The notes under the pieces are model-generated. The model searched no databases, had not been told where the DNA came from, and worked only from the letters and a program-made list of their open reading frames with translations. Positions 52,291 through 59,000 of a stretch of DNA of 64,000 nucleotides are shown in pieces. The translations under genes were made by a program, and so were the position numbers. The stretch comes from WJMD01 sp964596015 (lineage in GTDB: Bacteria; Joyebacterota; Joyebacteria; Joyebacterales; Joyebacteraceae), in contig CAZQSB010000011.1 of NCBI GenBank assembly GCA_964596015.1, positions 9,656 through 73,655 on the forward strand, written 5' to 3'. Position 1 is the stretch's first letter; each line of letters opens with the position of its first letter.

Positions 52291-53649
52291 CTAGCGGCCG
52301 CCCAGAAGGCGTCCGGCCTGCAACACATCCTGCGTCGCGTCGTCCTGCACGAACGCGATCACATCGAGATGGTTCACGTTCCAGCCGGGGTCCAGGTCGA
52401 ACGACCTCGTCACCACGGCCGAGTCGCCCACTGCGGTCATCGTCAGCGGTTCATCTTCCAGAAGATCCCTGGCCACGAACTCGAACTCGCGCGACTGTGA
52501 GAGGACCTCGTCCTCCACGACGACGGTACGGAGCACGAGAGAGACGCCTCCCGGCTCGTCGTGCGCCCGGACCCGGATGGTCACGTTCGCGCGGCCTCCC
52601 TCGATGCTCCCGCTGAGGTCCAGCGAGAGCGGCGAGGGCAGAGACCTGCTGGCCTCGATCTCCGTCCTGTAGGCCGCCTCCGCGGAGGACGGACTGGCCG
52701 CTCCTATAACGGCCCGTTCGAAGTCCCCGTCGAAGAGAGCCAGCGGCAGCTCGTTCTCGCTGCCGTGAACGTCCGTATACCAGTCGATCCGGTCCATCAT
52801 CTCCTGGGTCGCCAGGACGTCCGGCCCGACCGGGGGTCCCTTGTCGTGGTACGCCACGACGCAGAGGCTGTCGGCGCCGTACTCATCGAGCAGCGCCAGG
52901 AGCGCCGCCTCGGCGTTGGGGCAGTTGATGCAGGTCAGGCTCGTGAAGAGCTCGACCAGCACGACCCTGGGAACGGGCTCCCCGGGCGCCGTCGCGGTGA
53001 AGGAGCACGACGCGGGCGTGGCGTCGGCGTCGCCGTCGTCGTCGACGGCCGCGACCGAGAACGTGTGAGGACCGACCACGACGCTCTCGATGATGAGGGT
53101 CGTGTCGGCCGTAGCCGTCTGGTCCGAGCCGTCGTAGCTCCAGAGGTACGAGACGACGTCTCCGTCGAGGTCCGAGCCGCTCCACGAGACCGCGACGTCG
53201 TCACCGGCCGTGACGGCGCCGGGACACGCTGTGATCTCGGTCTCGGGCGGCAGGTTCTCGTCCTCATCGATGGCGACGAACGCGCAGGTCGCCGGCGTCG
53301 GGTCGGCGTCGCCGTCGTCGTCGACGGCCGCGACGCCGAAAGTGTGGGCTCCCGAGGGAACAGAGTCGAACGTCGCCGAGACTCCCGTCGTGCTGCCCAG
53401 GACCGTATCGTCAAAGGTCCATTCGTACGAGACCACCTCGCCGTCGGGATCGCTGCCGCTCCAGGTGACGACCGCCGAGGTTCCGGCCTCGATCTCACCG
53501 GGACAGCTCTCGATCTCCGTGTCGGGCGGGACGTTCGGCTCGATGGGGTCGTCGAACCAGTCGCATCCCCCACCGAGGGCGACGCCCAGCGCCGCGAGCG
53601 CGGCGACGGCGGCGAAGGTTCCCGCAGCTGTTCGTCGGAAGCCGATCAC
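52291..53649 (-). CDS. Omp28-like lipoprotein with two PKD-like domains
   Basis: Exported protein of 452 aa. The hydrophobic N-terminus ends in LGVALGGGC, an imperfect lipobox, so lipidation at Cys29 is likely. Two PKD-like beta domains follow (about 35-140 and 130-235; TCAFVAIDEDENLPPETEI and SCSFTATAPGEP), each with VAAVDDDGDAD. The Omp28/thioredoxin-fold domain has a CINCPN (CxxC) active site at about residue 248 and a C-terminal beta region. GTG 53649 has GGAGGGACC upstream that overlaps the preceding stop. It differs from the next gene by having PKD domains and no C-terminal sorting domain. Confidence 0.82.
   Translation of the reverse strand: MIGFRRTAAGTFAAVAALAALGVALGGGCDWFDDPIEPNVPPDTEIESCPGEIEAGTSAVVTWSGSDPDGEVVSYEWTFDDTVLGSTTGVSATFDSVPSGAHTFGVAAVDDDGDADPTPATCAFVAIDEDENLPPETEITACPGAVTAGDDVAVSWSGSDLDGDVVSYLWSYDGSDQTATADTTLIIESVVVGPHTFSVAAVDDDGDADATPASCSFTATAPGEPVPRVVLVELFTSLTCINCPNAEAALLALLDEYGADSLCVVAYHDKGPPVGPDVLATQEMMDRIDWYTDVHGSENELPLALFDGDFERAVIGAASPSSAEAAYRTEIEASRSLPSPLSLDLSGSIEGGRANVTIRVRAHDEPGGVSLVLRTVVVEDEVLSQSREFEFVARDLLEDEPLTMTAVGDSAVVTRSFDLDPGWNVNHLDVIAFVQDDATQDVLQAGRLLGGR
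53023..53055 (-). repeat. 33-bp direct repeat copy 1 (PKD-like domain 2)
   Basis: Identical to 53302-53334. It encodes VAAVDDDGDAD in both PKD-like domains, indicating recent duplication or gene conversion, since the surrounding domain sequence has diverged. Confidence 0.7.
53302..53334 (-). repeat. 33-bp direct repeat copy 2 (PKD-like domain 1)
   Basis: Identical 33 bases at 53023-53055, 279 bp apart, equal to one domain length. Confidence 0.7.
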
Positions 53650-53657
53650 GGTCCCTC

Positions 53658-55130
53658 CTAGAAGTACCCGGTCAACCGGACGCGGAATCCCTCGAACTCG
53701 GGCTCAACGTAGCAGATCCCCCCGGTGCACTTCTTGCCGCCGCGTTCCGTGCCCATCATGAACGACATCTCGACATCCTCGACGACCTCGCGACGTACCT
53801 CGAAGGACGTCCAGAAATTCCGTTCGACGGTCTCGTCGTCGGTGGTCTCAGCGAGGACGCTGAAGGTCGTTCCGTCGCCGGGATAGGTCGTCACCGAGAA
53901 GAGATAGTCCTTGTGCACGTCCCCGTAGAACTCCTCGGTGCGCTGACCCTCGACGACGAGCTCGATCGGCACTCCGGAGGCCGGCTCGACGACGAACTCG
54001 GCGGCCCCGGAGAGGTGCTCGGTGAAATCGTTGTACTCGTTGCCGAGATACTCCCGCGACCACGACGCCGCGAACGAGCCCGTGAGCTTCGACGCGAGCG
54101 CGTGGTCTACGTGGGCGAACATCTCCCAGTGGCTCAGATCGCCGCCCTGAGTGCGCGCCTCCGACGCTCCGCCCGTCACGTAGAGCGCGTCGCCCAGCGG
54201 GGCGCTGATCTCCCCCAGGAAGCCCCGCTCGTTGTCGAGATCGATCTCGTAGGTGGCGCGGTTCATCAACGTCCACAAGTGCTCGCGGACGCACGTCGGG
54301 GGGTTGACGAGATGGTGGCCGAGTTCCTCGTAGTCCTTGAACTCGCCGAAGAGGGTCGCCCACTCGAGGTCGACGGTCGCCGCAAGATAGGCCCCGTGCC
54401 CCTCGAGCTCATCGCCGTCGGCGAACGGGTTCTCGCCGCTCCTGCCGACGTACTCTGCTCCGAGCGTCACGGGCCCGAGCCAGGCGGACGTCTCGAGACC
54501 GAGCACGCGATCCTCGTGGTGAGCGATCTCGTCAGGCAGCTCGACGTTCTCGTCGACGAGCTCGGACGAGCGGCCGACCGCGCTCATCCCGACGTCGACG
54601 CGACCCCCGAGGTTCGTCCCCAGCCGCACGCCGCGGACGAGATGCTCACGGGTCCGGGAGGAGGTCACCTCCTCATCGATCGTCCCCGACAGACCTTCAA
54701 TGGAGAATGCGCCGCGGTCGACCTGCACGAACACGCCGTCGAGCGACGTGTCGTGCTCCAGCTCGACCTCCTCGTAGCTCCTGAGCGAGAGACCTCGCCC
54801 GAACGTCGCGAAGAAGTCGCCCGCGCGGACCCGGAACGAGTCCTTCGTGAACTCGGCGAATCGCTGCCGGAACTCGGAGCCGGGAATGTCGAGCGCGCCC
54901 GGATAGTCCTCACCTGAGGGCTCGTAGAAACGATGAACGAACCCCAGACGGACCGGACCGGTCTCGATGTCCAGCTCGACGCGGTTGTCGAAGAGCGACG
55001 CTTCCGCCTCGGTGTGGTAGCTGTACTCTGACGTAATGACGCCGGCGGCGTAGACGTCCTGCGCCGACGCGTCGGGAGCAAGGCACGCCCACAGCGCGAT
55101 CAGACATGCGAGGACAGCGAGTCTACTCAC
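53658..55130 (-). CDS. Outer-membrane beta-barrel-like protein (DUF6029-like)
   Basis: Protein of 490 aa starting with signal peptide MSRLAVLACLIALWACLAPDASA. The rest alternates short aromatic and charged strands (VYAAGVITSEYSYHTEAEASL, VRLGFVHRFYEP, FRVRAGDFFATFGRGLSLRS) and ends FEGFRVRLTGYF with a C-terminal aromatic, typical of outer-membrane barrels. It resembles the DUF6029 family of Bacteroidota. GTG 55130 has GAGGA upstream and overlaps the tlpA stop by 8 nt; ATG 55163 is less likely because it lacks a ribosome site. It is the natural candidate for the outer-membrane partner of this exported redox operon. Confidence 0.75.
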   Translation of the reverse strand: MSRLAVLACLIALWACLAPDASAQDVYAAGVITSEYSYHTEAEASLFDNRVELDIETGPVRLGFVHRFYEPSGEDYPGALDIPGSEFRQRFAEFTKDSFRVRAGDFFATFGRGLSLRSYEEVELEHDTSLDGVFVQVDRGAFSIEGLSGTIDEEVTSSRTREHLVRGVRLGTNLGGRVDVGMSAVGRSSELVDENVELPDEIAHHEDRVLGLETSAWLGPVTLGAEYVGRSGENPFADGDELEGHGAYLAATVDLEWATLFGEFKDYEELGHHLVNPPTCVREHLWTLMNRATYEIDLDNERGFLGEISAPLGDALYVTGGASEARTQGGDLSHWEMFAHVDHALASKLTGSFAASWSREYLGNEYNDFTEHLSGAAEFVVEPASGVPIELVVEGQRTEEFYGDVHKDYLFSVTTYPGDGTTFSVLAETTDDETVERNFWTSFEVRREVVEDVEMSFMMGTERGGKKCTGGICYVEPEFEGFRVRLTGYF

Positions 55131-55689
55131 CGGCTTCCTCCGCCGTGTCCCCCGATTCCTCATCGGGCTCCTCGCAGCCTTCCGGGAAGAGAGCTTCGAG
55201 AGCTTCCGCGAGCTCCTCGTGATGAGAGGGCCTGTATCCCGTGTAGGCCAGGATCTCGACCCCGTCCTGTCCGACGAGCACCGTCCTCGGCACCGAGGTC
55301 ACGTGGTACTTGCGCGCGACCTTCTGGGCCGGGTCGAGCACGACGTCGAACGTGTGTCCCCTCGACTTGATGAAGGAGCCCACGCGCGAGCTCGAGCGCG
55401 GACCGTCGATGGAGACGGCCACGACCCTCAGACCGCAGTGTCTGTAGTTGTCAAGGAGCGACTGGAGCTCGGGAAAGGCCTTGATGCAGGGCTTGCACCA
55501 TGTCGCCCAGAAGTCGACGATCACAGGCCCGTCCTTCAGGAGCTCCGAAAGCTGTATGTCCTCACCGGCGATGTCCGGCAGCGTGAAGTCGGGCGCCGTC
55601 CGCTCTTCGGCGGAGGACGCACAGACCCACGCCAGCACGAGAACGAGCGCCAGAACCATCGCCGGAGCGGCGTGTCTCCTGCTTTTCAT
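55123..55689 (-). CDS. tlpA: TlpA-family thiol-disulfide oxidoreductase
   Basis: Periplasmic thioredoxin-like protein (188 aa). Signal peptide MKSRRHAAPAMVLALVLVLAWVCASSA, then a TlpA/AhpC-TSA domain with VIVDFWATWCKPCIKAFPEL (Cys65, Cys68) and the cis-Pro region SVPRTVLVGQDG. ATG 55689 is chosen since a near-perfect promoter lies at 55712-55740, upstream of which no start is possible. It leads the operon with the beta-barrel, Omp28 lipoprotein, thioredoxin-Omp28 and M14 genes. Confidence 0.9.
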   Translation of the reverse strand: MKSRRHAAPAMVLALVLVLAWVCASSAEERTAPDFTLPDIAGEDIQLSELLKDGPVIVDFWATWCKPCIKAFPELQSLLDNYRHCGLRVVAVSIDGPRSSSRVGSFIKSRGHTFDVVLDPAQKVARKYHVTSVPRTVLVGQDGVEILAYTGYRPSHHEELAEALEALFPEGCEEPDEESGDTAEEAGE

Positions 55690-55711
55690 GGGCCCCCCTG
55701 TCGTGAATCTC

Positions 55712-55740
55712 ATTATACCACCACCATGTCCGAACGTCAA
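55712..55740 (-). promoter_or_regulatory. Near-perfect promoter of the TlpA-Omp28-M14 operon
   Basis: Minus strand TTGACG (55735-55740), a 17-nt spacer and TATAAT (55712-55717). Eleven of twelve positions match consensus; expected start of transcription is about 16 nt before the ATG at 55689. Confidence 0.8.
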
Positions 55741-55920
55741 GAATATGCCGAATCTGTGCGGATTCCCGTGTGCCTGTGATGCCCGCCGGCGCGCTCTGGG
55801 GCGCCCCGTCCCGACAGGCGCCGTTCTGGCGTGCGGCGACACGACGCGCCTGCCCACGGAATGGGCAACGCTCCTTCTGACGTCCTCGCTGTGCTCTGGA
55901 TTCGCGGAAGACGCCGCCCT

Positions 55921-56595
55921 TCAGGCGGCCGGCATCCGCTCCGGAACGTTCTCGGCCGGAGATCCCCCGGGGGCCACGCCCAGCCGTCCCACGATCTCGT
56001 CCAGAACGCTCCTGATGGCTTCCTCGTCCGTCACCAGATCGAGACCGTCCGTCTCGATGGTGAACACGCTCGTCATGCGCGCGGCCCGCTCCGACCACGC
56101 CTCGTATGCGTCGTTGAGCTCCGCGAGGTAGTCAGGAGAGATCTCCCGTTCGCAGTCGCGACCGCGAGCGCAGATCCTGTCGACGAGCGTCCCTACCTCG
56201 GCGCGCAGATAGACCACGAGGTCGGGCGCGCGCAGGAAGCTCGTCATGGCGTCGAACAGCGCCCGGTAGTTGCTGTAGTCTCGGTCGGACATGAACCCGC
56301 TTCGGTGAAGCGTGGCGGCGAAGATCTCCCTGTCCTCGTAGATGGTCCGGTCCTGGATGCACGGCCCGGGGGTCCTGAGCATCGCCCGGTGGATCTCGAA
56401 GCGCTGCGACAGGAAGTACACCTGGAGATGGAAGGACCACCGCTTCATGTCGAGGTAGAAGTCGTCGAGATAGGGATTGTCGATGACCGGCTCGTAGTAC
56501 GCGCGCCATCCGAGATGGTTCGCCAGGAGCGTTGTCAGGTGAGTCTTCCCCACGCCGATGTTGCCGGCGACGGCTACGAACTGGCCCGTCGACAT
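55921..56595 (-). CDS. Deoxynucleoside kinase (dGK/dAK-type)
   Basis: Salvage kinase (224 aa) phosphorylating deoxynucleosides. P-loop GNIGVGKT (residues 11-18); DRTIYEDREIFA matches the DR(S/T) ... Y-E-D signature of bacterial deoxyguanosine/deoxyadenosine kinases; RDCEREISPDYLAELNDAYEAW forms the lid. It has its own promoter and no co-transcribed neighbour. Substrate preference cannot be read. Confidence 0.9.
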   Translation of the reverse strand: MSTGQFVAVAGNIGVGKTHLTTLLANHLGWRAYYEPVIDNPYLDDFYLDMKRWSFHLQVYFLSQRFEIHRAMLRTPGPCIQDRTIYEDREIFAATLHRSGFMSDRDYSNYRALFDAMTSFLRAPDLVVYLRAEVGTLVDRICARGRDCEREISPDYLAELNDAYEAWSERAARMTSVFTIETDGLDLVTDEEAIRSVLDEIVGRLGVAPGGSPAENVPERMPAA

Positions 56596-56660
56596 CGATG
56601 CTCCATGTTTGTGAGTGGTTCAAGGAGGACCGGCGCGCGGCGCGCCGGGCGGGCAGAGGA

Positions 56661-56689
56661 ATCCTACCGACCGTCGAAGGTCATGTCAA
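56661..56689 (-). promoter_or_regulatory. Promoter of the deoxynucleoside kinase gene
   Basis: Minus strand TTGACA (56684-56689), a 17-nt spacer and TAGGAT (56661-56666), about 65 nt before the start. Perfect -35. Confidence 0.65.
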
Positions 56690-56789
56690 CACGTTTGGCC
56701 CGACTCTCACGGAGTGCTTCCTGACCGCCGAGCCGGTCCGCAGGGGAGCGGGTCGCCGAAGCCGTTCGCCCGCGGACGGGAGACGGGAC

Positions 56790-57182
56790 TCATGGGACGA
56801 TTCGAACGACGGTCCCGACATCGACCAGCTCGACGAGACGCTCGAGAGCGTCGTCCGCCATCCGGATGCAGCCGCGCGATGCGGGCTTCCCGAGGAGCTC
56901 CGGCTCATCGGTGCCGTGGATCCCGATGCCCTTCCAGGGAGGACATGCGAGCCGGAGGAAGTACCGTCCGTACGACCTCCGGCCCTCATGCTCCCAGTCT
57001 TCCGAATCCTCGATCGACACGACCGGGAACTCGCCTTCGGGAGTTCTCGAGTCGCCCTCCTCGACCTTGTCGGCCAGGTCGGGATTGGCGCCGACGCTGA
57101 CGCGGTATCGCTCCACGCCGTCGGGCCCGACGAGTTCGAGCACGCCCTCCGATTTCCTGACTGTCACGCGAACATCGCTCAC
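56790..57182 (-). CDS. L,D-transpeptidase (YkuD domain) without signal peptide
   Basis: A minimal YkuD catalytic domain of 130 aa. The signature H-x14/17-S-x-GC-x-R is complete: His89 in IHGTDEPELLGKPASRGCIRM, Ser102, Cys105, Arg107. Such enzymes cross-link peptidoglycan stems 3-3 or attach proteins, normally in the periplasm, but this one begins with MSDVRVTVRKSEG, without any signal or anchor. GTG 57182 overlaps the TGA that ends the UGA-read-through frame of the previous small gene (GTGA). It is the last gene of the ArsR-Trx-TlpA operon. A cytoplasmic role, export by another route, or anchoring to the small membrane partner are options. Confidence 0.88.
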   Translation of the reverse strand: MSDVRVTVRKSEGVLELVGPDGVERYRVSVGANPDLADKVEEGDSRTPEGEFPVVSIEDSEDWEHEGRRSYGRYFLRLACPPWKGIGIHGTDEPELLGKPASRGCIRMADDALERLVELVDVGTVVRIVP

Positions 57183-57352
57183 TTGTCCGCTCCGCCTTCG
57201 TCGGTCTCAGACTCTTCGGTCCCGGCCCGCTCCGCGGGCCCGCATGCCGGAGTGAGTCACGTCGAGACCCCCATCCTCGGAAGCACGACGAGCTGCAGGA
57301 TGAGCCACAGCGCGACGAGCCCAAGGGGCACCGCCAGCTCGGTCCACTTCAC
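57179..57352 (-). CDS. Putative small membrane selenoprotein (in-frame UGA at 57257-57259)
   Basis: A 31-codon frame from GTG 57352 encodes one hydrophobic helix (AVPLGLVALWLILQLVVLP) and ends RMGVST-UGA. Read through the UGA as selenocysteine, it continues for 25 sense codons (LTPACGPAERAG, then an acidic tail) to a TGA that overlaps the GTG of the L,D-transpeptidase. The result is a 57-aa protein with a U-x4-C pair after the membrane helix. A stem with a GGA loop lies 24 nt after the UGA, as in bacterial SECIS elements. GGGGGTGA precedes the start, 13 nt after the TlpA-like stop (57365). Neighbours are thioredoxin, TlpA and ArsR. Without recoding it would be a 31-aa membrane peptide, which is the alternative. 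UGA serves as an ordinary stop elsewhere in the window. Confidence 0.6.
57224..57259 (-). promoter_or_regulatory. Candidate bacterial SECIS element at the in-frame UGA
   Basis: On the minus transcript GGCCCGC (57234-57240) pairs with GCGGGCC (57224-57230) around loop GGA (57231-57233). The loop starts 24 nt after the UGA (57257-57259) and begins with G, both expected of bSECIS. A GACUC near the UGA can also pair with a downstream GAGUC to extend the hairpin. Confidence 0.5.
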
Positions 57353-57364
57353 ACTCACCCCCCG

Positions 57365-57952
57365 CTACACCTCGACCGGCGAGAGCAGCTGCTCCACGGC
57401 CTCCCGAAGCTCCGCCCCGATCGCCGGCGAGAAACCGACGTGACGCTCAACGATCCTGCCGTCGCGGCCGACGATGTAGGTCGTCGGGATGCTCGACGCG
57501 CGGTAGTCGCTCGAGACGGCGCGGTCGCCGACCAGCACGGGGTATGTGACGTCGTTCTCGTCGGCGAACTTCCTGAGGACGTCAGCTCCGCCCTGGTCGA
57601 GTCCGATGCCGAGTACGACGAACCCCTTGTCCTTGTGCTCCTCGTAGAGGTCGACGAGGAAGGGTATCTCCTCGCGGCAGGGAGGACACCATGTGGCCCA
57701 GAGATCGATGACCACGACCTGGCCCTCGTAATCGGCCAGCGTCACCGTGTTGCCGTTCAGGTCCTCCAGGGCGAACTCCGGCGGGAACTGGCCCGGGGCC
57801 GTTCCGGTGCTCGAGTCTTCAGAGTCGCGCTCTGTGGTCTCGGCGGTCCCTTCGCTCTCCTGTGTCTCGCCGCCGCCGCAGCCGGACATCGGGAGAACGA
57901 CCATCGCGACCGCCAGGACCGCGACCAGAACGAACAGCGTGCGTGTTCTCAT
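57365..57952 (-). CDS. TlpA-like thiol-disulfide lipoprotein
   Basis: Lipoprotein of 195 aa: signal MRTRTLFVLVAVLAVAMVVL with lipobox PMSGC (Cys25), an acidic Ser/Thr-rich linker, then a TlpA/thioredoxin fold with VIDLWATWCPPCREEIPFLV (Cys89, Cys92) and SIPTTYIVGRDGRIV carrying the cis-Pro. It probably receives or delivers electrons at the outer face of the inner membrane or in the periplasm. It lies 22 nt after trxA in the ArsR operon. Confidence 0.92.
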   Translation of the reverse strand: MRTRTLFVLVAVLAVAMVVLPMSGCGGGETQESEGTAETTERDSEDSSTGTAPGQFPPEFALEDLNGNTVTLADYEGQVVVIDLWATWCPPCREEIPFLVDLYEEHKDKGFVVLGIGLDQGGADVLRKFADENDVTYPVLVGDRAVSSDYRASSIPTTYIVGRDGRIVERHVGFSPAIGAELREAVEQLLSPVEV

Positions 57953-57974
57953 CTGGTTCTCCTTTTCGCTTCCG

Positions 57975-58304
57975 CTAGAGCAGAGAGTCGATCTTCTCCT
58001 GGATCTTCTCCTTCATCGCCGCGCCTACCATCATCTCCTTCTGCTCGCCGTCCTTGAAGAAGATCATGGTCGGGATGCCGCGGATGCCGAACCGCTGCGC
58101 CAGGCCCGGGTTGTCATCCACGTTGATCTTCACGACCTTCAGCTTCCCCTGACTGTCTCCCGCGATCTCCTCGAGGATCGGACCGACGATGCGGCACGGA
58201 CCGCACCACGGCGCCCAGAAATCCGCCAGGACCAGGGTGTCCGCCTTCTCGACCTCGTTCTCGAACGTCGCCTCCGTCACGTTCACAGCGTTCGTCGACT
58301 CCAT
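57975..58304 (-). CDS. trxA: Thioredoxin
   Basis: Cytoplasmic thioredoxin of 109 aa. FWAPWCGPCRIVGPILEEIA carries the classical active site (Cys34, Cys37), and GIRGIPTMIFFKDG the cis-Pro loop. ATG 58304 follows GGAGGG by 9 nt. It is the second gene after the ArsR regulator (36 nt), followed by a TlpA-like lipoprotein. Confidence 0.96.
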   Translation of the reverse strand: MESTNAVNVTEATFENEVEKADTLVLADFWAPWCGPCRIVGPILEEIAGDSQGKLKVVKINVDDNPGLAQRFGIRGIPTMIFFKDGEQKEMMVGAAMKEKIQEKIDSLL

Positions 58305-58340
58305 GAGCTCTTCCCTCCTTCTCCTCACGAGACATCGTGT

Positions 58341-58673
58341 TCACTCTTCGGTCTGTTCGTCCGCGCCTACCAGCGCGTCGACCGCGCTGGCAGCGCCCTC
58401 GTGTCTCAGCCTGTAGCACACCAGGTGTCCGCGGCGCTCGGACTCGATGATGCCTGCGTAGCGGAGTCGCGCCAGGTGCTGCGAAACAGACGGCTGCGGC
58501 ACGCCGAGGATCTCCTCCAGCCGTTTGACGCAGAGCTCACCCTCACCCAGAAGGCGCACGATCTCGACGCGCACCGGATGCGCCAGCGCGCGCAGGATCT
58601 CCGCCGCCCTCTCCGTCCGTTCGCCCACGTCGGGCCGGGGCCGTCCGCGGGACTGACCCCTCCTGCCGGCCAC
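58341..58673 (-). CDS. ArsR/SmtB-family transcriptional regulator
   Basis: Winged-helix repressor of 110 aa: ERAAEILRALAHPVRVEIVRLLGEGELCVKRL and PQPSVSQHLARLRYAGIIESERRGHLVCYRL. Cys48 in ELCV (the metalloid ELCVCD position is reduced to one Cys) and Cys in LVCYRL are the only cysteines, a pattern that suits thiol/persulfide sensing (BigR/SqrR-like) or metal binding. GTG 58673 has GGGGAGG 5 nt upstream; the in-frame ATG at 58700 is within about 8 nt of the predicted transcription start and is rejected. It leads and probably autorepresses the trxA-TlpA-selenoprotein-transpeptidase operon. Confidence 0.88.
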   Translation of the reverse strand: MAGRRGQSRGRPRPDVGERTERAAEILRALAHPVRVEIVRLLGEGELCVKRLEEILGVPQPSVSQHLARLRYAGIIESERRGHLVCYRLRHEGAASAVDALVGADEQTEE

Positions 58674-58714
58674 ATGCGCCTCCCCGTGCTCACACCACAT
58701 TCAACACTTCGCAT

Positions 58715-58743
58715 ATCATAGAATCTGAATATATGAATGTCAA
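58715..58743 (-). promoter_or_regulatory. Promoter and likely operator of the ArsR-trxA operon
   Basis: Minus strand TTGACA (58738-58743), a 17-nt spacer and TATGAT (58715-58720); 11 of 12 match consensus. The AT-rich spacer (ATTCATATATTCAGATTC) is unlike surrounding DNA and contains spaced TTCA/TGAA-like elements, as expected for an ArsR operator, but not a perfect dyad. Confidence 0.75.
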
Positions 58744-58860
58744 GAGGTTTCCGAGACGGTCCGGGCCGCTCTCGTTCGGGGAAAAAGCGGCGCCCGGCCG
58801 TCCACGCTGGAGGCCGGGCGCAGCCGTGTTCGATGAGGAGCACGGGGGGACCGTCATGTC

Positions 58861-58994
58861 GGTGAGGAGCGCGCCCGCCGCCCTGTCCGATGCCGGCGCG
58901 CGGGCGCCGTCCTGCCCGGTGAGGGCACGCTGGCGCCGTCCTGCCCGGTGAGGAGCACGCCCGCCGCCCTGTCCGATGCCGGCGCGCGGGCGCC
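58861..58994. repeat. Imperfect direct repeat in the ArsR-DUF2914 intergenic region
   Basis: A 48-bp unit at 58861-58908 recurs at 58947-58994 with one change (86-bp period). A shorter element, GGCGCCGTCCTGCCCGGTGAGG, also recurs between (about 58903-58925 and 58932-58953). The 58744-58860 part of this 327-nt gap holds only GC-rich sequence with no gene seen. The second copy reaches almost to the DUF2914 stop. Confidence 0.7.
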
Positions 58995-59000
58995 GCGGCG

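Noticed and set aside
57257..57259. Genome-wide UGA reassignment (as in code 4 or 25) to explain the in-frame UGA
   Set aside because: Many clear genes in the window stop at UGA within overlaps (for example rimI, the Wzx-like and the DASS genes), so UGA is a normal stop here.
57257..57358. A plain 31-33 aa membrane peptide ending at the UGA
   Set aside because: Possible, but it leaves 74 nt unexplained and ignores the exact GTGA join of the read-through frame. Kept as the alternative to the selenoprotein call.
58674..58700. An ATG start for the ArsR gene at 58700, adding a Cys/His-containing leader
   Set aside because: It lies about 8 nt from the predicted transcription start and lacks a ribosome site, whereas GTG 58673 has GGGGAGG at correct spacing.
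58861..58994. CRISPR array
   Set aside because: Only two long copies with a GC-rich spacer and no cas genes; better described as a tandem duplication.
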